DNA of 64,000 nucleotides from Crambe crambe (lineage: Eukaryota; Porifera; Demospongiae; Poecilosclerida; Crambeidae): the NCBI GenBank assembly GCA_963924555.1, contig OZ004583.1, positions 9,066,582-9,130,581 of the forward strand. The letters run 5' to 3'. Shown here piece after piece: positions 23,276 to 33,842 of this stretch. Below the pieces are notes generated by a model. The model searched no databases and had not been told where the DNA came from. It saw nothing but the letters and a program-made list of their open reading frames with translations. The position numbers were made by a program, and so were the translations under genes. Every line of letters starts with the position of its first letter. The first letter of the stretch is position 1.

Positions 23276-23471
23276 TGGGGGTTGGACAACCTACCGGAAA
23301 ATCACTGTATTGTGCTCGCTCAAATTTATTTTGCACATGCGCAAATTCTACTGGTCATCAACCAACCTGACGTTTGCGCATGCCCGCTACATGGTCGCCT
23401 CCTCTACATCGCGCGCTAGCTAGCTTGCTAGCTAAGAGTAGCAGAGGCTGTGAATGAGTATGGTCTGTTTG

Positions 23472-23591
23472 AGAAGATCAATTATAAGGCCCTATAATAT
23501 CACCCTCTGGAACTCCCTACCAGACCATGTCATCTCACCTCCAAACTACAAGACTTTCAAGCGCACCCTGAAAACCTATTTAGTGGTTTAG
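23472..23591 (+). pseudogene. Non-LTR retrotransposon 3' end fragment
   Basis: The frame IIRPYNITLWNSLPDHVISP continuing to NYKTFKRTLKTYLVV and a stop has the W-N-S-L-P-x2-V-x7-F-K-x2-L signature at the C-terminus of LINE reverse transcriptases. Only this tail is present; T-rich sequence follows at about 23697-23765. Confidence 0.6.
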
Positions 23592-24120
23592 TTTTGTTCT
23601 TGTCTTTATTTTGTGAACCGCACTAATTAGGCTCCGTTTAGCTAGGAAAACGCAGCCGTGTAAACGGGGCCTTAGTCTCTTAGTCTTGTGTCTTTTGTTT
23701 TTTTTTTGTTTTTTTTTTGTTTTTGTTTTTTCTTTTTTTCTTTTCTTTCTTTCTTTTTTTCATTTCTTTTCGTCCTTCTTGTCTCTCTTCTTACCTCCAT
23801 ACTCTCATTCCTACATCTACTGGGCCCTTTAAGGGGGCCTTAATAATAGCTTACTGTAGCTAGTTGGCCCACCTCATAGCTAGCTTGCAATGAAATTTAT
23901 TAGAGAAAAAAAAAACATCAGGCATTTCTCCAATGATGTTTAATTACGACCCTCCGGTACAGATCCAAATAGCACTGTCACTTATTACTGCGGATATGCA
24001 ATTCACTACCATACTACTAAGTTTATGGGTGATTTCAATCCTTAAGTAAAACTAGTTATAATAAGGTAGCTAGCTATAGTCCTTACTTCATAGGTTGTGT
24101 TCTACTGCTACCAATTTATC
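23592..24120. other. Noncoding, T-rich stretch
   Basis: Poly-T/TTTC low-complexity run at 23697-23765, then unstructured sequence. I see no gene. Confidence 0.4.
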
Positions 24121-25289
24121 ATGTCACAATTACATTAATTTTGACTACAACCAGTTGGATATTGGACCTATATGCACCACAGTAGGATGGATACATCAGA
24201 GTCACAGTTGCAGACCGCAACATTCGTAATTGAAGGTTTTGCATTGGATGACATCAGAGCCAATCAACTGGATGCACCACGACTCTCCTTTAATTCTACT
24301 TCTCCCTCACCAGCCAAATCATGGAGGAGATAATGATGTTGTGACTGATGACAATGGGATTTTGTGCAACATCGATTCCATGCATAGCAGCAAATACCTA
24401 CTACTAGTGAGTACATGCTAGGCTACAGAAGACGTCATGGGGATCATTTCCAAAATCAATGAAACAACTCTTGTACGTGTAGCTATATTGATATCATAGT
24501 GGCTATTGGTCTGGCAGCTAGGTCCGGCAGTCTAATAGTAATATAAGGCCAGCAAAGCTGCATGGCCTATGTATTATTCAAAAAAAAGTAGCAGCTAGAG
24601 CCTAGCGCCTAAGGGCTAGGGGCTAGGGCTAGACTACATAGTGGCTAGGGAACACTCACACTGGCCTGCACGAGACTAAATAGACACTACGAAAACAAAA
24701 ACACACACAAAATTAAAATTACTACACCCAGAGCACATATTTTCACCTTTGATTTCGTTGTTTCTTTCAGATGCTCATACCCCAGTGTGTCAAGCACCTG
24801 GTGGTGCAGTGTGTATCCCCATACCAGAAAATCCACGTTTTTATGACTTTATTTGGCCTAATAACTTGCGAAACTTTAATAGTTACTGCAGATGTATGCC
24901 AATTGAAGCAGGCATCATATCCTTCTCAAGTTGTGCATCAAGATGTGGTTCGGAATATTCATTAATGGTAATAAATGATCAGTATGCTTCAACAGCGTGA
25001 CTTCAGAAATGAATAATATGTCAACATATTTCATATCCCAAAGTGATTACGGTGCTCAAGGAGATTGCTTTATCACTTCAATACAGTCAGCTTTCAAAAT
25101 AACTATCCAAAGTAAGTAATACAGTAATGAATACACTCATGCATGCATTCACTAATTTTTATGATTCTGTTGTGTAGATAATTGTGCATCCATTATTCTC
25201 CAAAATTCTTCATCATCTCAATATATTATTTCTCCTAATTATCCCATCATCTACAATGAGAGTTTTTCTTCCATGCTGTACGTCAATAT

Positions 25290-27814
25290 GGGGCATGGAA
25301 AATAGAAAGGGTCCTTAGGGTTATTCTGGTGGACAACGAGATAAACACCAAAATGTATTTTTAAGTGGTTCTAAAGCTTGAAAATGGCCATTTTCCTCTG
25401 GGCTATCAGATATAAAGTGGAATTTTACTGCCTTTTCAATAATGAAGTGGAAAAATGGTGTTTTGAGAAAAAAACATTTAAAGATAGAAAATGAAGTTTG
25501 TGTATAAAAGTTTGGAAAAGTGACTTCAAAAAAATTTATGGTTCTGGACAGGTTATATCTTGATATTCCTCATTAACAAACCGGCGAATTTGCTCATACA
25601 AATATTTTTTTCGTTCTGGTGTTAGTCCGGCAGGAGGTAAAATAGAGGGAATACGAGCACGTTTGACATTTGTTAACCTTACTCCCTGTTTTAGGATATC
25701 AACCTTTGTTTCACTGGAGTTCCAGGATTTACGAACATATACAATACCTGGTTCAGCATTATGCATCCGAAAATGTTGATATTTGGTAATGCCTGGGATC
25801 TTCTTGAAATATTTTAAGAAGAAAACATCCCATTCTCGCCATCGCCAATCATATAATTGAGGAATATTATTAGCACTGGACCTTCTAACAACTTGAGCCA
25901 TTTGATCCAATGTATCAGTCTCTGACTGACGATAAATCTTCTTGATTAAACCAAAATGACCATCCACTAAACATCTAGTATGCCCAACACGCATGAAAGA
26001 GAGAGTAATTTTTTTGTGTTTCCCTTTTATTATACGCCATGCCAAATAGCCGATAACATAGTTATTTTTGTTCTGGCCTACACAGTTATCACAATGTAAG
26101 TGAGATTCTTCCTCTTTCAGAGAATGTTTAGTAAAGTAATGGTCAAGCATTGATATGACAGAATTTGGCCCATGGGTAGTACTACCATTAAATCCAATGC
26201 TGTTGTCCTCATCAATGAGATAATTGATTTGCTTTCTGTTGCTATCACAACAAATACCAAATAATTGAATTTTTCGGCATACCTTGAAGTAAATTGGCCC
26301 AACTTGACGTGAATGATGAGGAATATGAACCTGCTCAGCAAAATCAAAAGTATAGTGAGCATATTTTGGTTTCGATTGAGTGCCCAAGACCTTGGCTAAC
26401 TCTGCTTCTGATTTCTTCATTGAATCAAGGTAATAATCCCGCTCCTGTTGTGCCATTGTAATATGCAGGCTAAAGTCTGTGGTATATTTTATTTTTTCTT
26501 CTTCATTTATAGCATTTCTCAGTTTATAGCGAACGTTTTCACAGGTAGCACACACATCTGACCGGGGGGTCATAAAAAACAATATCTGGTAAACATTTCT
26601 TCCACATTTGAGTAAATGACTTATACTTCAAAAAACGTGCATGTGGATCCTTAGCTTGACATGCTTCCACATATTTGGAGTGAACAATCATATAGTTTTG
26701 TGATGCAGGGAGGTAAATTGGAGGGTTTTTTGCTCGTCCAGACCTTGCTGCTGGCTGAGGAATTCCATAAACTTCAGCATAATTACGAATAAAGCGAGCC
26801 CCTTCGCTGACAATACTATAGGGGTATGTGGTAGCAGGCATACGACCAATTAAACCATGCTCTCGAGCAATAGGGCCATTATTTCGAAGATGCTTTTGTA
26901 AATTTTTCAATTGTTTAGTACCAATGTCATGCAATAAAATAAAAGCATCCTTACACACACTACGATAGTCGAAGTGATAATCACATGTAACTCATTTACG
27001 TTTTCCAGGGTGTACTCGATTAGCATGATGCACTGAGCTCTCATTACGAGAGAGAACATGAAGTTTCCCCAAAATTAACATGTCCTTTTCAGTTTTAGTC
27101 ATTTCACGCAGTGACAGAATAAAGGAGTATACTTCAGCAACAGTAAACTGTGACAGGCAATTACTTGAACAGGAACAAGTTGAATCAATTTTGCTGGTTA
27201 GTTTAGCATGGAGTGGGTCACTATCTGGAGTGATCAGGCTAGAGTTTAAACCCTCCCCAGGAGTATCACCCTCTTCATCAGATCCTGAATCACTCTCTAG
27301 CTGTTCAGAAGCTCTTAGTATTCTAGTCTCTAACTCAATATCATCAATAATACCTTGTTCTTCAACTTCCTCCTGGTCACTTTCATACTCACTGCCTTGG
27401 TTCTCTTCTGATTCACACTGCTCACCAAAAAATTCTTCATCTTCACTCTCTAAGTGAGTTTGTTCTTCTGGAGTGAGCCCATACACAGCTTCACTGCTAG
27501 CTACACTCATACTTGTAACCTTCAGCTGCTTTGTGGTTAGTGGCTGGCCATGTGCTTTAGCTTGCGGTTCATGGTCATGTGCGCGTGCTTATGTAAACGG
27601 AGCCAAACCATATCCTAGAGATTACTACACTAGCGCGAGTGAGTAAAATTAAACTTCTAGCGCATAAATAGAGCAATTCTGCAATCTAAGGTAACCAAAG
27701 AATAAATTTCTGAAGAAAAACAATTTTTCAAAAAAATGACCTTTTGCACTATATTTGGGCATACTTTTAAACAACCTTTTTAACCCTAAGGACCCTTTCT
27801 ATTTTCCATGCCCC
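25290..27814. mobile_element. DNA transposon with perfect 34-bp TIRs inserted in a receptor exon
   Basis: The 34-bp TIRs at 25290-25323 and 27781-27814 (GGGGCATGGAAAATAGAAAG and its complement) are identical. ATAT flanks both ends, compatible with a 4-bp target duplication, though the palindrome makes the exact border ambiguous. It carries one transposase-like gene on minus. It sits inside the exon 25178-28019 of the neighbouring receptor pseudogene. Confidence 0.85.
25536..27510 (-). pseudogene. Transposase-like protein (DNCxGQNKNN family), lightly broken
   Basis: Three collinear frames seem to form one protein. 27510-26992 has an acidic N-terminus and a small Cys cluster (CSCSSNC); it ends at a TGA after HPGKRK. 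Reading continues in the same frame (VTCDYHFDYRSVCKDAFILL) to about 26570, with ARFLKYKSFTQMWKKCLPDI. A one-base shift at a TTTTTT/CCCCCC site then leads into 26582-25536, which has CxxC (CATC), HCDNCVGQNKNNYVIGY and GHTRCLVDGHFGLIKKIY. The D-N-C-x-G-Q-N-K and G-H-T...D..F-G motifs belong to an uncharacterised family of eukaryotic transposon proteins (DUF7869-like, from memory). An RNase-H-fold transposase role is inferred. The stop and frameshift suggest the copy is dead or the assembly has errors. Confidence 0.7.
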
Positions 27815-28019
27815 ATATGACATATGCTCCAGAGAGTGAGCCTCCAGGTCAGCTTATATGCATGGAGGCATAATGGAGTAGTCATCAACCAGAGGAGGAA
27901 TCCTAGAGCAACTCTCCTCAGTAATGGAAGTTTAATTGTCAACAATATTGGAACATACACTCTAGTCATTTCAAATGCTCTGGGATGTCAAAGCTTCAGA
28001 TTCAATGTTTTCCCTGAAT

Positions 28020-29032
28020 GTGAGTATCTCGTTATTATTTTTTTCAATAATAGCATCAAGTGTAGCAATAATATTGTTGAATATGATAGTGTATATAGCT
28101 AATACAGTAGGCTTATTGATCTTAATTACAGAAATGGACAGCTAAGGAATTTTAAAGCCAAATGGAATCACTACATAGCTATAGTCACACAGTATAGCTT
28201 TAACTAATAGCTTCCAAATGTACATATATAGACACAGATGTAACAAAGATTAGAGGGGTACCATTTCACACACAAGTAATGAGTCAACTAGCTAGAGACC
28301 TGTGACAATCATTGTCTGCAAAGGGAAAAAAATGTCATTCAAATCTTCTGAGTCAGGCTGTATACATCTATAAGTACCCTTTCTCCCAGCCATTTCTCAA
28401 AGCACCTTGCCCACATACTTATCACTCTTGCATGTGTTGGTTTTTCTTCAGCTTTGGTGTATTATGCTATTATGCTGATTACTTAGCTTATCCAGTCATA
28501 AAAATTAATCTTAGGTGAGTATTATTTTTACCTGCTTGAACCTACCACAACCACCTGTGTAGACCTATATATAAGTTTATGATGGGTGTAGCTAGCTAAT
28601 AATATTATGTAAATATAACTGATAGCTAATCTAGTTTTTCATAGTAGCTATAATCATCACATGGTTATGTGATGTTGTGTGCTAGAAACAAATTTGGGAG
28701 ATGTTGATAGTGAACTACTTTCATATCCGAATTAAATAAACTTCCTTACATAAATGGTCTTGTACGGTTCAAAAATTAATAATTATTATGCACACTTATT
28801 ACAAGATTCATAATACACAATGATTGCAAATTCAGTTAAAGGGTAGCTACCTAGACTCAGTCAGATTATGCTCAAATTTCAAGAATTGTTTCCATTATTT
28901 GCAAAATATTCTATGTAGCTATGTGTTTATTACTTTGTGTTTAATAGAAGAGAAAATATCTGCAAATGGGTTTGAACACTCTACAATTTGACTTAAACAA
29001 CTATTATTTTTGTATATAATATTCCAATGTAG
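28020..29032. other. Intronic/noncoding stretch
   Basis: Lies between the interrupted exon ending at 28019 and the Ig exon at 29033. I see no exon with compatible phase. Confidence 0.4.
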
Positions 29033-30017
29033 TTTTGAATATAACTGAATCATCAGTGATTGCAGTAGGTGAAGAAATCGTATTTACATGCTCAGTCGAA
29101 GGCTTCCCAAATCCTCAACTTTTATCATGGCAAGAAATGATTACTGATAATAGAGTTATGGAAAATTTATCATCAACAGTTACACAAAGAAATGATAGTG
29201 AAACGGCAGTCATTGACACACTGACTGTCATGAATAGAAGAGTTTGTGCACAAGCAGGAGGATATTTATGCATTTATTCCAGTGGCAGCAGTCTCGTCAG
29301 CCACGCTTTAATAGAATGTCCCCCAGGCAAGCAATTAGCTAGCTATACATAATTAAGTATAGCTAGTTGCTGACTTACTGGATTTTTTAGCAACACATGA
29401 CTGGTACATGTATATTCCATTTATCTTCATAGATCTGTGTCAGGCTGTGTATCTGCATGCTATAATATATACTATCTTCTCTCTGCTGTACATGATGTGC
29501 TTTATTATTACTTTAGATGATAACAACCAAAGTGTTTCTTCTTCTAGTACATCTTCATCAAATGTGGTACTTACTAAGAGTAAACCTGAAATGCAGGGTC
29601 AGTAGCTAAGCTTCCCAATAGCTAGGCAGTAACTATTAGCCTTGTGTTCTCTAAACCCTACACAGATCATATTATAATTGGGTCTGCTATTGGAGGATCA
29701 TTATTTTTTGTTCTGTTAGTGCTGATTATAGTACTAACATTCTTCATCTTAAGGAAACGGTAAGATTCAATTTTTGCTTGCATATTATAATTATTATCAG
29801 TTACAGTTTCAAGGACAAAAAGATCGCTGTACCTTCTAATGTACCTGACGTAGTATATGAAGAACCAACCACATTCAGTTACTCACAATGTTCTGTTTAT
29901 GGAATATTGGAAAGTGGAACCTTGAAAACAGAACCAGTGAACCCTAAATATGAAGAGATTAGCCTTTGGCACTCTAAGCCAGGTATGGAGCTCAAAAATA
30001 GTACACATGCAGTGTAA

Positions 30018-31059
30018 GGACGATAACTATAACTATAATGTTGACATATTAGCATATTTATATATTGTTGCTATAAAGTGTAGATTCTACTCCAAATTAT
30101 TGGTTTGTGAACTCCAATGTGCATAACTACACACTTTTCTCCTGCTTGTTGTTAAATATCATGTACTGCATGTGATAATAATGATGGCTATATTCATTAT
30201 AGCTATAGCTAGTGTTGTTTATGAAGTAGCATGACTGATGAGGTACAACTTTTAAACTCTGCTATGATCTGAAGACGTGTTGAGTGAATGATTCCTGTAC
30301 ATCCCAGACTGACCCAAATGCTGCAGAAAGTAATTTTTTCGCGATGAGAATTTACACTATAGCCTATGTAATACCTCTGAGAATTTCTGTGTTATTCCAT
30401 GGAAGGTGTATGGAGCTGTTTCTACAGTTGGTTGTAGACTCCTGCACATCAAACATTGACCATAATTATGTAGAGATATCAACTAATTTATTCCCAGGCT
30501 TTTTTAGTCTACAGCTGATACTCACCCATAAGCACTGCAAGATGTGACATACATAGGATGTTGAGTTTTGCTCATTGGTTCCTTGGTTTCTATGGTAGTC
30601 AGTCAGTCAGTCATAAATAATATACAAATAGCTAAATCTGTTTTTAAAAAGTTTACTTGGTCAGTGACAACTGTAGGCATTCTTCTGGTAAGACGTCCAT
30701 CACAGGAAAATACTGGATTTCCAGGATTTACTACTTCAACATCTGTGGACATTTATATATTATTAGCACTACTCCAAGACTCCAAGGGAGTCTAGCTACT
30801 TCGTTGTCTAGCTAGCTTGTCCTCACCGACTCTATGAGAATTGGGTTCACTTCCCTTGGTCAGTTGAGAACTCTGTTTCATAGAGAAGAAAAATAGTACA
30901 GTCTATAGCTTATTATATCTACTATTACACTCGCCTGATTCATTCTGTCTTCTCGTACTGACTGTGACCGGGCAGAGCAAGCACTATTGCTTGGAAACGT
31001 AAGTGGGTGGGGCTCCAATGTTCCAAATAAAGCGCACCTTAGAAGGTGGCAGAGTATCC
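30018..31059. other. Intergenic copy of a duplicated block
   Basis: Nearly the same sequence recurs at 49112-50232, upstream of the second amidohydrolase copy. Contains GTCAGTCAGTCAGTCA at about 30597. I see no gene. Confidence 0.5.
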
Positions 31060-33690
31060 ATGGACGATTGCACCACGGTGAAAGAAGATCTCGAGGAGGA
31101 CAAAGATGGATTCGTAGAGGTGCAGAGAACCACCGCTCCCACTAATGTCAGGTAACTAGAGCTAGATACCGAGTAGTGATTTGAATCTGAATGCTCTCTC
31201 AAGACCCGGAGATGTGAGGAGCAAGAGTTACAGTTTTGGAATCTCTCTGAAGGAACAGTGTCTGACAGAAGCCCCACCCAATTTCCGAGGGGTGAGAAGT
31301 CGATCCTTAGTGTGGGACTATCTCGGAAAGAAAGTAAGTCTTCGGCTTTCTCTGTATACATGTATGCATGTCATTATGTGGTGGACACATGCATGTATCC
31401 ATGGTGTATGTGATGCCATGCATGCTATATGTATATGCATGTATGCTATGGAAATTGGCATGTGTCAGCAGAGGTGTTGGAGGCAAGATTCGATTGGTCC
31501 CGAAATTGAATGTAATCCCACAGACCACTGAAGCTCTACAATTTGCTCTATTCGAGCATCATAAAACACTTTCTTTTGTTATAGCCACTGAATTTATCAT
31601 AATAAATTAACCTTGATTAACTTGTTTTTCCCAAAATAGTGGTCAGGCCTGGGCCACCTGTTCCACCACCTATGAGACTCAGTGTGGTGCATGCACACTG
31701 CAATGATGGGAATGACTCCACATGTGACATCCATGTGTTTGGCATGTGTTAGTGTGGTTCCTGCATGTGATATGCATATGAATATATGTTAGTCATGTGT
31801 TAGTGTGGTACATGCATGTAGCATGCGGCATGTGGATGTATACATGGTGCAACTGTTCAATAACAGACTGTGACATGATCTGTATGAATGCCTTTCTCAT
31901 GCTACATTATAATATAGTTGGGAGGGAACTTTGCTAAGGAGCCCGAAGATCTCCTGAGAGAGGAAGTGTCGACAGATGGCCCCACCCACAAGTGTGTCCT
32001 CTCTCCTGACACCCAGCAAATACTGAAGAAGTGTTTTGAAGATATTGTAAGATCAGCACATAATCAGTTCATATGAGTCAAGATAGAGGGACATGTAGTA
32101 AATTTCATGGGAAATTTTTTCACATGATGGATACTTGTCATAGTTTTGCTGTGTGTAGGATCCGAGTGAGATAGTGGACTACCATGTGCATCTGGTTGGC
32201 CATGGAGATGGAGGTTCAGGTTGCACTCTCCATCACTCTGTGAGTCTCCCTAAGCCCAATAAGTAGTCTTGGTCAAGTCCTCATCACAATGAGGCTAAAG
32301 AGAGAGGACTCAGTTGTATTGCATTGCATTATTGGTGCATAGTGACTTGAAATTCATTCATTGTTGCAGACCAAACAATGGTGGAGACCTTTCAGACGTC
32401 TCAAGACTGCTGTCTTCATGTTTGCTGCTAAAGTCCCAGACATGTAAGGGTAAGGGTAAGGGTGAGTGAAGTGAGACTAGATTCAATCAGTTACTCTTTC
32501 ATGTGTTCAATATTATAGTAACTTAAACTCCTCTTAATTGCCAGGGGTGACCTTCAGTATATCTCTCGTTTGGTGCGTCTCATCAAACACTTTGTCCCCC
32601 TCTCCATCCTGGACAAGCCCACTGCTCTCTTCCAAGACCACATCCCTTCAAGCACCCAATCCCTCCCTGCTTCCCTTTCCTCCCACCCTGGCCTCTCACA
32701 GTACAGTCATGGGAAGTACTGTCTCTTAGCATTCAATGCTTTCTACGAGAAAGATGGGAGAAGAAACGAGTCCAAGATAACAATGTACATCCCCAACGAG
32801 TACGCTGTTCGCTTGGGAGTGGAGTTACCCGAGCATTTCCACCCTGTCGGCTCGGTCAACCCATACAGACTTGATGCTGAGAGAGAATTAGAGAACTGTG
32901 CAGCTAGAGGGATTACCATCATAAAGTGGCTGGTAAGCATTTCTAGACTTGAGTAAAAATGGAACTATATACCTTCACCCTCGTCTTCCCTCATACATCC
33001 CCCTCCCTCACCTTCCCTTATATCCCCCTCCCCCAGCCCAACTCCATGGGTATCAATCCTACCGACAAGGAGTGTGACATGGTAAGTCTCTAACAACATG
33101 TAACATGGATATAAAATGCATGCAACATGCATGTATAAATATATACCAACTGTCACTATACTGAACTGTGCAGGCCTTGCTGATACACGTGGGAGAGGAA
33201 CATTCAGTCACAGCTGGATTCATCGATAACAGGCTAGGCAACCCTCTCTTCCTCCAAAGGTGAGTCAGATGGACGACACAGATGATGAATGGTGATGTTT
33301 TGTACTTCCATGTGCACATAACAACAGACCACTCGCATTTGGTGTGAAGGTCATAGCAGCACACTACGCCACTGAAGTAAGTCAGACTTTACATAACCCC
33401 CCCCCCCTGCTCCTCTTTAATGATTGTGTCATCCAATTTGATAATTTCTTCCCCATAGTCCTGTCACTACACTTGTCCTAGATCACTACACTTGTCCTGT
33501 TAACCCTCCTAGATATCACCACTTGTCCTGTTAGCCTTCCTAGATATCACTACACTTGTCCTGTTAGTCCTCCTAGATATCACTACACTTGTCCTAGATC
33601 ACTACACTTGTCCTGTTAGCCCTCCTAGATCACTATATACACTTTTCTTCTTTCAGGGAAATGCTGTAGATTTACGTATGCTATAGATTT
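31060..33690 (+). pseudogene. Amidohydrolase, truncated copy A
   Basis: Exons match copy B at 50233-53641 one for one: 31060-31151, 31204-31333, 31918-32046, 32159-32239, 32370-about 32444, 32545-32932, 33037-33081, 33174-33259, 33328-33376, then 33657 onward. The upstream start of copy B is lost; the first ATG (MDDCTTVKEDL) is internal to B. Exon 33037-33081 has a 30-bp in-frame deletion. In exon 5, a G-to-T change turns the codon after PDM into a stop but also creates a GTAAGG donor six bases upstream that keeps phase. The last exon reads GNAVDLRML then stops and dissolves into a TACA microsatellite. The region with the metal-binding Asp (GSDYP) is therefore absent. Probably nonfunctional. 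Confidence 0.8.
33475..33640. repeat. Minisatellite in amidohydrolase copy A intron
   Basis: About five degenerate repeats of CTAGATATCACTACACTTGT CCTGTTAG-type units; copy B has a much shorter version at about 52665-52730. Confidence 0.65.
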
Positions 33691-33772
33691 ATGTATGTAC
33701 ATACATACATACATACATACATACATACATACATACATACATACATACATACATACATACATACATACATAA
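33689..33772. repeat. TACA microsatellite at a rearrangement boundary
   Basis: About 20 tandem TACA units. Left of it is amidohydrolase copy A, cut mid-exon. Right of it begins TBC1D19-like sequence. Copy B has no such repeat at the matching place. Confidence 0.85.
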
Positions 33773-33842
33773 ATTGTTCACCACTACATACTGCCCAGAT
33801 AACTCATCCAACATGCCACTTCCTCACATGTACACACATAAG

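Larger units (their letters stand above)
21030..23307. mobile_element. Two-gene Tc1/IS630-like DNA transposon
   Basis: 26-bp TIRs at 21030-21055 and 23282-23307 (CAGTGATTTTC then GG-AGGT-GTCCAA, three mismatches) with TA on both sides at 21028-21029 and 23308-23309. It carries two convergent genes, a 321-aa accessory frame on plus and a 334-aa DDE transposase on minus, separated by about 140 bp. The left TIR starts about 12 bp beyond the arm of the 19190-21018 element. Both frames are open, so the copy looks young. Confidence 0.85.
24121..30017 (+). pseudogene. IgSF/cysteine-rich receptor gene, 5' half broken, 3' half intact
   Basis: Homologous in parts to the intact genes at 38787-40822 and 47898-49111. 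Its 5' exons match the extracellular domain at 38787 (YNQLDIGPICTTV near 24138; VIEGFALDDIRANQ near 24221) but change frame and hit stops. The cysteine-rich exon 24771-25111 (CIPIPENPRFYDF) breaks frame near 24985 before VCFNSVTSEMNN. The next exon, 25178 to 28019, is interrupted by a 2.5 kb transposon, and its right part (YAWRHNGVVINQRRN) is in another frame. The 3' exons are clean and in phase: Ig 29033-29326, linker 29517-29597, TM 29666-29759 (IIIGSAIGGSLFFVLLVLII), tail 29807-30017 with VYEEP, SVYGIL and KYEEISL. The Ig exon uses a GC donor. Transcription of the 3' half alone is possible. Confidence 0.7.

Noticed and set aside
27080-27457. Ser-rich plus-strand frame in the transposon
   Set aside because: Antisense shadow of the acidic N-terminus of the transposase-like gene.
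31181-31610. Overlapping frames of 80-125 codons on both strands near 31.2-31.6 kb (and 50.4-50.8 kb)
   Set aside because: They read an amidohydrolase exon antisense or run into ATGCATG-rich intron sequence. Only the 31204-31333 / 50404-50533 exons are supported.
32446-32466. Telomere-like GGGTAA repeats at an amidohydrolase donor
   Set aside because: Only three units, shared by both gene copies at the exon-intron border; not telomeric.
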